This document shows, one piece after another, positions 41,846 through 50,785 of a DNA stretch of 64,000 nucleotides (its first letter is position 1; each line of letters begins with the position of its first letter). The notes under the pieces were generated by a model. That model made no database searches. It saw only the letters and a list, made by a program, of their open reading frames with translations, and was not told where the DNA came from. Position numbers and translations under genes: made by a program. The stretch lies in assembly GCA_026182355.1 (NCBI GenBank), contig JAPFBL010000605.1, forward strand, positions 62,001-126,000. Direction: 5' to 3'. Source of the DNA: Hermatobates lingyangjiaoensis. Its lineage: Eukaryota; Arthropoda; Insecta; Hemiptera; Hermatobatidae.

Positions 41846-42261
41846 AGGCATATTTAATTATAAATGTTTTTTTTTATAGATTAATATAGGTTAGTTTGTT
41901 TCATACAGTACTTGTTTGTCAGACTTACTGAAAATAGATCGTAATCATTTCGTGAAAGCATAATAGACCACTGGAGTATTTATTTCCGCTTGTTTACAAT
42001 TGTGACACGTTTAACGGTTTCATAGAGAGACTATCATTTCGATTGTAAATGAGAGCAGAGCTCTCAATAAAAAATGTTTATTTATTATTTCTTTTATAAT
42101 CACAATGATTATTAATTAGAGTAATTTATTTTAAGCTACACCAATAAACTTATTGTGAATATAAACCAAATTACGTCGTAGATTTTCTTCTTAACGAATT
42201 GCTAGTATTAGCAATATCAGCTTTGGAAGACTTGCTGTCGATTTACGCCAATATTTAATAT

Positions 42262-43108
42262 ACAGGGTGTCCACAAAGTCTTTATAATTTGAAGATTTAT
42301 TACAAAAGCAGATTATAAGATATCTTAACTGGATTTGTTTTATTTTAATATTAATATTATTTGTTTTAATAAGTGTTTATTAAAAGTTTTTTCATATAGA
42401 ACTTTTGTGTTTTAGATACTCTGCCCATTGAAAAAACCTGACTCACTGAATCTCTTTAAAATAGCTATACCTTAAGAAAAAGCGCAAAGTGTATCGTGGT
42501 TCATTGAAACAAAGTCCGATGTATTGACTCAACGAAACTACAGAACTAGGTATGAAAGAGATCTCCACTCTTATATCATTCCATTCGACCATAGTGGAAG
42601 AAATTTATAGAGACAGGTATACGAGTATTATTGGATAAACGGATAACCGTTCGCACTGCTGCCCAGAGAGTTGCAAATACCATGTTCAACAGAGCACAAG
42701 GTTCTCGACAAGAACTTTCGCTTGTAAGCCTTACAAAATGCACCTGCTATCAGCTCTTGAGCCAAATGACAAGACAAAACCAACAGAGTTTGTTGAAGAA
42801 ATCCGTCCCAGTATTTTCATTGAGTTTCATTGTAGTTTCATTGATTCTATACATCGGACTTTGTTTCAGTGAACCACGATACACTTTGTTCTTTTTCTTA
42901 AGGTGTAGCCATTTTAAAGGGATTCAGTGAATCAGTTTTCTTCCATCGGCAGAGTATATGAAACATAAAAGTTCTATATCAAAGAAACTTTTGATAAATA
43001 AACATTTATTAAAATAAAACAACTCTGCTTAAAATATCTCACAAACTGCTTTTGTAATGCATCTTTCAAATTGTAAAGAGACTTCGTTGAACCCTATATT
43101 ATATATAT
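42262..43108. mobile_element. Non-autonomous element with long (about 270 bp) inverted ends, mariner-like
   Basis: The left end CAGGGTGTCCACAAAGTC follows TA, and the right end (aaagagacttcgttgaaccc) is a decayed complement. Inverted arms about 42263-42530 and 42845-43108 include cgtatcgtggttcattgaaac and complement. The roughly 310-bp centre has an open frame from about 42631 (KRITVRTAAQRVANTMF) that I cannot assign. It would fold as a long hairpin. Confidence 0.65.
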
Positions 43109-43129
43109 AATATATTATTATATATTATA

Positions 43130-43292
43130 TAATTACATGCAGGGCATGACCCACTGCATACCTGAAACTACCCCACCCCCTCTCATCAACCACCCAACAG
43201 ATGTCTCAACCCCAACCAGGAACAGTTCAGTTTGTGCATTGACTCTCACACAATGTGACATTACATTGTAATACACCCTATACTTTAGTCGT
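43130..43292 (+). mobile_element. PLE 3' UTR segment
   Basis: Matches the minus-strand 17535-17700 (gggcatgacccactgcatac, catcaaccacccaacagatg). Leads into the hammerhead at 43293. The C-terminal coding part is not included. Confidence 0.6.
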
Positions 43293-43345
43293 AAGGTTAG
43301 CCTGATGATGGTCTACAAGACCGAAACATGTCGTTGTTTTATTGA
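43293..43345 (+). ncRNA. Hammerhead-like motif, ACATGT class, intact
   Basis: CTGATGA 43302-43308, extra T, stem II GGTC-TACAA-GACC (43310-43322), GAAA 43323-43326, palindromic ACATGT 43326-43331, C17 43332 and predicted cleavage before 43333. Stem I uses TTAGC/GTTGT with wobble pairs. Among the clearest examples. Confidence 0.75.
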
Positions 43346-43392
43346 AAATAATATTTAGTTGGTTCTTAAATAGTGTTAGATATAGTGTTAAA

Positions 43393-43509
43393 ATGAATAG
43401 TTATGAAAAGAAAAGTTTGGGCCAGTTGATTTTTTTATTCCCCGAGGAACTGAGAAGAGCCTGTAGGACATTAGAGAAACTCTCAAAAAAGGTAACCAAG
43501 CATGAAATT

Positions 43510-43516
<7 letters not shown>
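43393..43516 (+). pseudogene. PLE N-terminal fragment (LGQLI type), no internal stop
   Basis: Frame from ATG 43393: MNSYEKKSLGQLIFLFPEEL, then RRACRTLEKLSKKVTKHEIG, then (TA)n. It ends about 20 codons earlier than the 17.9-kb copy. The Glu codon that is a stop in the 17-kb copies is intact here. Same order as other modules: 3' UTR, hammerhead, ORF start, (TA)n. Confidence 0.7.
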
Positions 43517-43552
<36 letters not shown>

Positions 43553-43700
43553 CAATGTACATAAAGAAACGTAGAGAAATTAAAAACACACACTTACAGT
43601 CTCTAATTTTCGGTTGAACCGTCTTCGGGAGAAATAGGAGAGGGAAACCAAGCGCACTGGTACAGAGACGGTTGGATACCCAACCGTCTCCAACAATATA
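43553..43700 (-). mobile_element. AATTA-class hammerhead module
   Basis: Minus motif about 43597-43632 has CCGAAGA (one core change), C, GGTTCAACC, GAAA, AATT, A and GAGAC. The tail touches the TA tract of the preceding PLE fragment and the head ends in a partial palindrome (caaccgtctccaa) beside a second TA tract. Confidence 0.65.
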
Positions 43701-43727
43701 TATATATATATATATATATAAACAGAC

Positions 43728-43870
43728 ACAGGAATAACTCTCTTCTATGCTTCGACTATCGGTGACACTGCCCTGGCTTCCTGCAAGACTCTTCGCCTCC
43801 TGATGACAACGATCGTCGAAATATAGAAGTGAGTTATTCCTGTGTCTATCTGTGAGCTACCTTCGTTTTT
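43728..43870 (+). mobile_element. ATAT-class hammerhead module with truncated partner
   Basis: Plus motif 43798-43840 has CTGATGA, C, AAC-GATC-GTC, GAAA, ATATA and GAAGTGAG. A shortened inverted copy (gacacaggaataactctctt) starts the module at 43728. Confidence 0.65.
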
Positions 43871-44029
43871 AATTCGTTTTTATTTATAATGTACATGCTA
43901 TTAAACACTCTAAGGATACAAAACAGTTTTCTTCTTTATGGGAAGGGTGGAGAGGGTATTTAGTACTGGCTTAAGGGATGAAATGTCCTACAATTATTAA
44001 TACTCCTAGTCGTCATATAAATATATCTC

Positions 44030-44245
44030 TAAAAAGATTTCACATAAACACGTGAAATAACAATCAATGATCAAACCACAATATGAAATGGGAAAACAAG
44101 ACTAAGATTTTTCAACCGTAACAAGCGGTCTTCGTCTGAGTCAAAAACCCAACGACTCTGGGTTTTTGACTCTGACGAAGACCGCTTGTTACGGTTGAAA
44201 GATCTTAGTCTTATTTTCCCATTTCTTATTGTGGTTCGATCATTA
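44030..44245. mobile_element. Palindromic AGATCT hammerhead pair
   Basis: Minus 44100-44142 (stem III AAATCT, core CAGACGA) and plus 44168-44210 (intact) head-to-head with about 100-bp arms. The minus side extends to the distal 'gatttcacataaacacgtga' tail. Confidence 0.75.
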
Positions 44246-44389
44246 AATATATCTTCGTGTAGACCAGCATTTGCTGTATTCATACGCCTAGCACATTCAT
44301 ATTTAAGTCAGCTTCAAAAGGGATTATTTCATTCCTAACAGATTGATTACTGATGACTTTACTGTGGATTCAACTCGATGACTGTTTTG

Positions 44390-45000
44390 ACGGCTTAGCA
44401 CAAACAGGTGGATCAATGAGGGTTAGTGTGGGTGCGAGTGGTGGGGGGGGGGGGGGGGCAGTTCAACGACAGTCGTCCCTCCCTAATGAAGACCTAATGG
44501 TGGACGGAAGCAGGGTACGGAAGTAGTTATGTCAACTGACCTGGTCAACAAAAGCACCTCTTTGTATCAGTCCTTCAATGATAACTAGCTTCTGCCTCCT
44601 CCCCCCCCCCCCCACTCTTTAAACAATTTCACAAACTATCACCAATGTCCCGTTAATGCTTTCAAACTATTCACTAAATAATAGTTCACTAAAACAAAGT
44701 TGTAGACTTGTTTGAGTCAACTATTTTGATAGACAAATGCTTGGTATACTGTACTATATCTGATAGGTCACGTTACTGATTTCAATCATAAATAGAAGGT
44801 GTTCTTTAAATTCAAACTAAATTATTCTAGTCCCATTACATCGCACACAAACATATAATAACATTGTTGTGTTTGTGACACGCATTCTTGCATACACACA
44901 GACGCATACAAGAAGACATACGCACGAGAATATATGCAGATATATATCACAGCACTCAAACATACACACACACACACACACACATACAAAGTTTTTTTAC
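44390..45000. repeat. Homopolymer and CA-repeat region
   Basis: A G run (about 44441-44458), a C run (about 44600-44612) and a CA run (about 44960-44983) in otherwise unrecognised sequence. No gene seen. Confidence 0.7.
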
Positions 45001-45046
45001 CATCTTTATTTACAAGTATACAACAACGCATTCGAAAATTCTAGTT

Positions 45047-45050
<4 letters not shown>

Positions 45051-45094
<44 letters not shown>
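45051..45094. repeat. (TA)n microsatellite
   Basis: About 44-bp TA run abutting the left tail of the AATTT palindrome. Confidence 0.9.
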
Positions 45095-45097
<3 letters not shown>

Positions 45098-45280
45098 TTC
45101 AAAATTCAAGAAGAGTAACACACAGAGTAAGGAAACACACTTACAGACTCAAATTTTCGGTAATCCATCTTCAGCAGAAAATTTGAGTCTGTAAGTGTGT
45201 TTCCTTACTCTGTGTGTTACTCTTCTTGAATTTTGAACTCGTATTGTGTCCAGTTTGGATCGTGTTTCGTTTAATTAAGT

Positions 45281-45284
<4 letters not shown>
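45095..45284. mobile_element. AATTT hammerhead palindrome, core on minus arm only
   Basis: The minus arm keeps a motif at 45145-45180 (CTGAAGA, TGGATTACC, GAAA, AATT). The plus arm begins only at GAAAATTTGAGTC. Arms of about 70 bp, the plus tail extending to gatcgtgtttcgtttaatta. TA tracts on both sides. Confidence 0.7.
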
Positions 45285-45324
<40 letters not shown>

Positions 45325-45329
<5 letters not shown>

Positions 45330-45545
45330 GAATTTAAAAAGAACACATAGAAAGGAAATCACTGAACTCACTACTATATTTCGATGTCCTCGTCTTCAGG
45401 AAAAGAAGTGAATCGCTCCAAAGGCTGATAACGACTGAAGCCTTTGGAGCGATTCACTTCTTTTCCTGAAGACGAGGACATCGAAATATAGTAGTGAGTT
45501 CAGTGATTTCCTTTCTACGTGTTCTTTTTAAATTCTAGTTTATTC
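45325..45545. mobile_element. Near-perfect palindrome of ATAT-class hammerheads
   Basis: Minus (45370-45410) and plus (45465-45500) motifs lie in arms of about 105 bp that match almost base for base, with a short centre (gataacgact). Core CTGAAGA, C, GAGGACATC stem II, GAAA, ATATA, GTAGTGAG. The stem II pairs are few (GA/TC). Confidence 0.75.
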
Positions 45546-45739
45546 AGTTCGAAGAATCGTTTCATCTAATTAATCTAATATATATCGTTGAATAATTGAC
45601 CACATTTTGCTGAAGTCATTTTTTCATAAGTTTTTCAAAATTTTTAAATAGTTTCTTCTTTACAACGAAATAGTGTGGTACTGGGTAGTCAGTGTGTATA
45701 CCACGCATACCATTGATTCCGAGTCACTAATCGTTTCCA

Positions 45740-45964
45740 TTCAAACGATTGCCTTGTCCTGTCATTGTTTGTTTCGCAATGATGGTAACTAAGTCGCAAG
45801 GGGAAACTCTATCTATCGCAGGAATTGAAGTGAGTCAGACCAAGTTTTTCTCATATGGACAATTGTAGTTTGCTTGCCAAAGAGTCAGAAGTTCCAACAC
45901 TTTGTTCTTCCATGAACCTGAAGGACGGACAGCTAATGTGGTGTCTACAGAGGCATTTGCGTAA
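45740..45964 (+). pseudogene. Helitron/PIF1-type helicase C-terminal fragment
   Basis: 75 codons read FKRLPCPVIVCFAMMVTKSQ, GETLSIAGIEVSQTKFFSYG, QL-stop-FACQRVRSSNTLF. This matches the last helicase motifs of Helitron Rep-helicases (F-P-V-x-L-x-FAMTINKSQGQTL ... F-SHGQLYVA-x-SRV). The Tyr before the last motif is TAG, so it is dead. Confidence 0.8.
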
Positions 45965-46086
45965 CACTGTACTAATAATGATATTTTCTATTATTCTATA
46001 TATTCTAATGATATTTTGAAATACCATGTATCATATCCAATTTTTTGCAAAAGTACCTGTCAACGACGGTCACTTTTGCTAGTATA

Positions 46087-46094
<8 letters not shown>

Positions 46095-46146
<52 letters not shown>

Positions 46147-46255
46147 CTGATAAAACGAAATACGATCCAAACTGGACACAATACGAGTTCGAGATTAACA
46201 AAGAGCAACACACAAATTGTGTGTTGCTCTTTGTTAATCTCAAACTCGTATATAT
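46095..46255. repeat. (TA)n and palindrome of AATTT tails
   Basis: A TA run to 46142 then inverted tails (cgagttcgagattaacaaag, agcaacacacaa) meeting near 46216. No ribozyme core remains. A TA tract closes the right side. Confidence 0.7.
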
Positions 46256-46269
46256 ATATATATATATAT

Positions 46270-46670
46270 TGATAAAAGTATCGACCGTAGAATAGAATCA
46301 AAACTAAAGTTTATCGGGACTCGGTCAGTTCTTCAGGTTCAAATTAAACTCTCACTGCCAACGTTTCGGTCTTTATTTACAACCTTTTTCATAGGCAGAA
46401 GTATAAATTTTAAAACAGAAAAACTAAGTATTACATTACAAATGATTTTACATAGAAAAATAGTCTGTGGATTTCAACAACAACTGTAGTTTGAATGAAC
46501 ACGTGACACTTGTAATGTATTTGTAATGTAATACTTAGGTTTTCTGTTTCAAAATTTATACTTCTGCCTATGAAAAAGGTTTTAGATAAAGACCGAAATG
46601 TTGGCAATGAGAGTTTAATTTGAACGTGAAGAACTGGCCGAGTCCCGATAAACTTTAGTTTTGTATATAT
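46270..46670. mobile_element. Inverted pair of ACGTT-class modules
   Basis: Minus (46350-46400) and plus (46563-46620) copies share TGCC-TATGA, long stem II, GAAA, ACGTT/ATGTT, GGCA, and tails gaactgaccgagtccc. Both lack G5. The spacer contains short inverted pieces (gtattacattacaaatga, tgtaatgtatttgtaatgta). Confidence 0.7.
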
Positions 46671-46675
46671 CTATG

Positions 46676-46760
46676 GATTAATTTACCACAATGAAAATAA
46701 TTTGGAAACAATGCTTTAAGGCCTTTCATCAACACATCGTCAGAGAGCAAGTGAACTAAA
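46676..46760 (-). mobile_element. AGGCCT hammerhead module
   Basis: Minus motif 46711-46752 has CTCT, CTGACGA, T, GTGTTGAT, GAAA, AGGCCT, T and AAAG. Close relative of 40676-40795. Stem I is one pair worse. Confidence 0.6.
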
Positions 46761-46884
46761 AAATAATAAATACTTGGTTGATTGAAGTTTCTAGAATTGT
46801 TGGTAACCCTGAATATGAATCTCTAAATGCAGCCTAATTAATTTTTAATCAAAATTAAATTTTAAATTAATTAAAATTTTAATT

Positions 46885-47452
46885 AATTTTTTGGATAACT
46901 TTTCTAAAGCTCTTAAGAGTCTTTTAAATTCACGAGGAACTAGGTACATCAACTCACCATACGTTTTGTTTTCAATGATTATATTTCTTCCGACGTTTCT
47001 GTCATCTTCGACCATCTTCAGGGGGTAAAACGTATATACAATATCCTAAAACCTATTGAATTGTATAAACACTTAAATATAACACTGAAAGTTCATAACA
47101 CCTGCTGACATGAAATGGAAATGCCTACCAGCCAGTTTAAATGTTCACATTTGATTTAGTAGTTATCAACTTTGAGTGCTATTTTTAAGTGTTTTAAACA
47201 ATGTTCAATAGGTTTTAAGATATTGTATATACGTTTTACCCCCTGAAGATGGTCGAAGACGACCGAAATGTTGGAAGAAATATAAGCATTGAAAACAAAA
47301 CGTATGGTGAGTTGATGTACCTAGTTCCTCATGAATTTAAAAGACTCTTAAGGGCTTTGGAAAAGTTATCCAAAAAAGTAATTAAAAAACAATAGGCCGT
47401 AAATTCAATCTCACATGTATAAAAAAGGACTGTTTCTTAAATATTCAAATTT

Positions 47453-47460
<8 letters not shown>
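46885..47460. mobile_element. Head-to-head PLE ends (KTYGEL type) with hammerheads
   Basis: The minus copy 46885-47030 has an N-terminal piece and a hammerhead at 46983-47026 (CTGAAGA, stem II GTC..GAC, GAAA, ACGT, C, GGAAG). The plus copy from 47238 has CTGAAGA (47243), GGTC/GACC, GAAA, ATGT, T, GGAAG, then the frame ENKTYGELMYLVPHEFKRLL to a stop near 47391 and the remnant FLKYSNF before (TA)n. The 47040-47230 spacer is itself partly inverted. Confidence 0.7.
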
Positions 47461-47464
<4 letters not shown>

Positions 47465-47486
<22 letters not shown>

Positions 47487-47885
47487 GTATATTTCGGGAG
47501 CAGACCTTCGTTTATTCATGTCTTGTTAAATTGTATGCCTACTTTTAATCTCACAACTTTTCTACTGAATCTCTCGATTTCTCTAATACACTTTCTCCAT
47601 TTTTGTGGTACAAGATAGATTAGTTGACCAAAGTTTTTATTTACATAGCCCGACATGTTTCGGTCCTCACTGACCATTATCAAGGATTATCAATCATTAT
47701 CAATCCTTGATAATGGTCAGTGAGGACCGAAACATGTCGGGCTATGTAAATAAAAACTTTGGTCAACTAATCTATCTTGTACCACAAAAATGGAGAAAGT
47801 GTATTAGAGAAATTGAGAGATTCAGTAGAAAAGTTGTGAGATTAAAAGTAGGCATACAATTTAACAAGACATATATATTATATAT
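47465..47885. mobile_element. Palindromic PLE ends (NFGQL type) with U3-A8 hammerheads
   Basis: The minus copy 47465-47690 and plus copy 47700-47885 are almost exact inverted copies. Each has the hammerhead, then the frame MSGYVNKNFGQLIYLVPQKW, then KCIREIERFSRKVVRLKVG and FNKT, ending at (TA)n. The minus copy runs on to the INEG-LLPKYTN-equivalent region, slightly damaged. The two share ribozyme changes and are one duplication event. Confidence 0.75.
47700..47750 (+). ncRNA. Hammerhead-like motif with U3/A8 core, ACATGT class
   Basis: UUGAUAA 47707-47713, extra U, stem II GGTC...GACC, GAAA 47729-47732, ACATGT 47732-47737, C17 47738. Relative to CUGAUGA, C3 is U and G8 is A, which preserves the 3-8 pair. 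The ORF's ATG (47734-47736) lies in stem III, two bases before the predicted cleavage site. Confidence 0.6.
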
Positions 47886-47889
47886 ATAT

Positions 47890-48170
47890 ATATATATAAA
47901 TCAAAACTTGAAATGGTCCAACAGGACTACTAGTTAACACATTAAAGAGAAAAAACAAATAAAGATACACACAAAAGACTCACAACGATATTTCGACAGT
48001 CGTCGTCATCGGGTAGAAGTAGTCCCTTTGAGTAGCTGAAGCTAACTGAGTTAGCTTCAGCTACTCAAAGGGACTACTTCTACCCGATAACGACGACTGT
48101 CGAAATATCGTTGTGAGTCTTTTGTGTGTATCTTTATTTGTTTTTTCTCTTTAATGTGTTAACTATATAT
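47890..48170. mobile_element. Long palindromic ATAT-class hammerhead pair
   Basis: Minus (47981-48020, CCGATGA) and plus (48071-48118, CCGATAA) motifs in arms of about 115 bp centred near 48045. Tails end taactagtagtcctgttgga on the left and at (TA)n on the right. It lies only 40 bp from the possible alternative exon at 48211. Confidence 0.75.
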
Positions 48171-48210
48171 ATATAAAATTATATTTACGATATTATAAAA
48201 TGTCGTAAAT

Positions 48211-48244
48211 ATGGACGGCAAGACAGCCAAAATGATCGAGAATA
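48211..48244 (+). CDS. Possible alternative first exon of the exchanger gene
   Basis: ATG GAC GGC AAG ... GAG AAT A encodes MDGKTAKMIEN and ends at a strong donor GTGAGT (48245). The phase (1) also matches the exon at 48318, giving MIEN-R-DGDNCT across a 73-bp intron with a pyrimidine-rich stretch and TTTGCTAG acceptor. It would lack a signal peptide. It could instead be a small internal exon or chance. Confidence 0.3.
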
Positions 48245-48317
48245 GTGAGTGTTAGTCTCTTTTTTGTTTTGCATTTATAACTTTAATTGTATGTATAAAC
48301 ACAAACTTGTTTGCTAG

Positions 48318-48503
48318 GAGATGGCGACAACTGCACCTCGAAGCAAAGCGAGGAGTCCGACTTTCCCACCGATTTGTTCACGTTGTCCCAGAGGAGGCAC
48401 GGCGCCATTGTCTTACACTTCATATGCAGTCTCTACGGATTCCTTCTCATAGCAATCGTCTGCAACGACTACTTTTTGCCTTCAGTTGACTGTATCTGTC
48501 AAG
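48318..48503 (+). CDS. Exon of a K-dependent Na/Ca exchanger (NCKX/SLC24, zydeco-like)
   Basis: This 186-bp phase 1-1 exon encodes DGDNCTSKQSEESDFPTDLF, TLSQRRHGAIVLHFICSLYG and FLLIAIVCNDYFLPSVDCIC-Q. The order 'NCT ... FP-x-DLF ... RR-x-GAIVLH ... Y-x-F-x-x-x-AIVC(N/D)-x-(Y/F)F-(V/L)PS' is the start of the exchanger fold: end of the extracellular loop and first transmembrane helix of the alpha-1 half. CNDYFLPSV(E/D)CIC is what I recall of arthropod zydeco-type members. Acceptor TTTGCTAG precedes 48318 and donor AAG|GTATGC follows 48503. The next expected exon, with the GA(T)xMAxGxSxPE alpha repeat, was not found in the window. Confidence 0.8.
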
Positions 48504-48939
48504 GTATGCAAGCTTTTTGCAATATTTTATTATATATTTTGGTAAACTTAAATATTTTATTTAAGAATGCTTATTTCTCTTTGAGCTTATGCAATATCCT
48601 CTCCAAATCGGTGAAAGATAAGAGAATGAGAATTGCCAGGAATAAATACAGTTAAAATCGTTCAACCTTTATCAAGAAGAAAAAAAAAGTAGACTTCAAA
48701 GAGCTGTTAATCAAAAATACTAAAATAGAACTCTAAGAGATACGCAAAAACGTTTGAGTCGTCTCTTCAAGTGAACGACTAAACTGGAAAAGCCATGTAA
48801 CAGATATATAAGGTGTCCGTCTGTACGAGGTCTTACAAAGGAATGCTGATACCTGCTTTGACTTTATATGTGTTCTTAAGCCTTTCGGCCATATAACCTG
48901 TGTTGAACTTTATACGCATCAAGCCATATTTCAGGCCAT

Positions 48940-49135
48940 ATCGTTTTTTAAATCAAGTCAGGTTGTCTTTTTACGATTTGCCCTTTAGCCGTCCCATGTT
49001 CACATGGCGACGCCCAGGGTGGACCACGCGGAGGCGGGCAACTCGATACTATTCGCGCAACAGTATATTTACATCGCGAAACGGTTACACTGGGTACGAA
49101 TGATATTTCGGAGCAAAGGGAAGATCCCATGTAAC
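48940..49135. repeat. GC-richer dispersed repeat fragment
   Basis: Contains tgccctttagcc and ggaccacgcggagg, both shared with 49440-49500. It flanks the LINE fragment and may be part of the same or a repeated LINE 3' region. The frames are open but unrecognised. Confidence 0.4.
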
Positions 49136-49229
49136 ATTACTAGGTCAAACTTTGTCTGATACATTATACATTTTACTTTCTTTTTTTTTTTACATTAAAC
49201 TATAGGTAATGTCCTAGGGTGATTTAACC

Positions 49230-49421
49230 CTAGGCATGGATGTAGCTCAGGAACGCCGGGAGGTTGACTTTTTCAAGTACTCTACCGTATGAGTTGGACA
49301 GGGTAGAGCCTAAAAACATCTCCACTCTGTATCTCTCCCTGTCGTATCTCGGGCAGGCTTCGAGGACATGCTGCACAGACTCAGTCGGGTGCTCACAGCC
49401 ATATAACCACCGAAAAATCAA
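49230..49421 (-). pseudogene. Non-LTR retrotransposon C-terminal zinc-knuckle fragment
   Basis: The minus frame reads WLYGCEHPTESVQHVLEACP then RYDRERYRVEMFL and ends SYIHA-stop. The C-x(n)-E(T/S)-x-x-HVL-x-x-CP-x-Y-x-x-ER pattern is the usual C-terminus of LINE ORF2 proteins. Only the last 60 or so codons are present, followed by a 3' UTR (ccctaggacattacctatag). Confidence 0.75.
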
Positions 49422-49519
49422 ATCAGGCCGACTAGTTTAACGTGCTGCCCTTTAGCCACTTTAGATCACTCCAAAGTGCTCGAGGTGACCACGCGGAGGA
49501 ATGTTGATACCAAGTAATG

Positions 49520-50680
49520 ATCAGTTGTAGATTCTTTGGACTGTAAGATCTAAAAACAAATAAATTCGTTAAATTTATTGTCTGTAACTTAGATAACATT
49601 ATATCAGAGAGCTTGAAATGACGTCTACATGAAAGCCACATTAAAATAAAACCAAAACTAAATTCATTATCAACGAGTTTAGTATTATATTTAATCATAG
49701 GAAAAATGAGGATAGGTAATGCCAATTTTTTTCTGCGCTTCTTGTAGATTGTTTTATATCTAAACTATACATATTACACATCAAATATCTCTATAATACA
49801 ATGATGTTGTTGGTAATTAATTATTATTTTTTGTTTAAATATTTAGAAATTGTTTGGCTTCCTGGGATTTTCTTATTTGATTTCTGTTTCGTAATTTTCT
49901 CTTTCCAACTGAGTCTAGACTTGTCATAATGTATAATAGATAATGTCCTTCAACTACGACAACGACACTTGCAGGTCGCACGGTTACCACCAGACATATA
50001 ATTAGTTATCTAGTAGAACAACATCTATCCTCTTCATAATAACCAAATTCTATACAAAGATCATTTTCAAATAAAATATAAATAGGTTTTACTCACTATT
50101 AAAAAAAATTAAATACACCAAATACTTTTTTAAATCATTGAATTTTATCTTTCTTGATAAATTATATAAAAATTTAGTATTTTGTTTAAAATAAATAAAA
50201 AAATTTGTTATCTTATTAATATAAATAGCAAGAATTATACTTATTTTGTTATAATCTTTCATGGTGTTTATAAATTTAAAAAAACAATGTGGCCGGTGCC
50301 TTTGTCTCAGTTGTTTTATTATTAATCTCGCACTCATTTTCTCTATTCTATCTCCTGTAGTAGTTGATGCACTTCCAGGAGCTCTGATTATCGACTGGAG
50401 TTAAACAGTTGTGCTGCTATCTATGCTGTTTTCTTTTAAACCATACTCAGCATTTTTATGATTGGTCACAGTCTCATAGGCCAGTTTGTTTGCCACTCAT
50501 GCTAATAGCTATAGTCTTCTTTTGAATTGTACACTGCAAGTCCTAATTCTCAAATTTGTTCCTCTACTTCTCTTACCTCGATATATAATAATACATATTC
50601 AGATTGTAGATACTCTTTTAGGCGAAACATTGCAATTCCCAAACCAAAATGTATTTCATATATTATATTATATACGTAAA
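49520..50680. other. No gene seen
   Basis: AT-rich sequence; the open frames here are short and unrecognised. Confidence 0.5.
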
Positions 50681-50682
50681 AC

Positions 50683-50714
50683 TCACACACACGCACACAA
50701 ACACAAACACACAC

Positions 50715-50776
<62 letters not shown>
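50683..50776. repeat. (CA)n then (TA)n microsatellite
   Basis: A CA run of about 65 bp with a few cg interruptions changes directly to TA at 50752. It abuts a PLE N-terminal fragment. Confidence 0.9.

Positions 50777-50784
<8 letters not shown>

Positions 50785-50785
<1 letters not shown>

Larger units (their letters stand above)
6795..48317 (+). other. Candidate 41.5-kb intron filled with PLE/hammerhead modules
   Basis: If 6683-6794 and 48318-48503 are consecutive exons, the intron is 41,523 bp with GT...AG ends (gtacaa...tttgctag). No other host exon was recognised within it. It contains most of the PLE modules, satellites and transposon relics listed here. Confidence 0.4.

Noticed and set aside
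42631..42930. Open frame in the centre of the long-hairpin element as a transposase
   Set aside because: I cannot match it to a mariner transposase motif, and part of it lies within the inverted arm.
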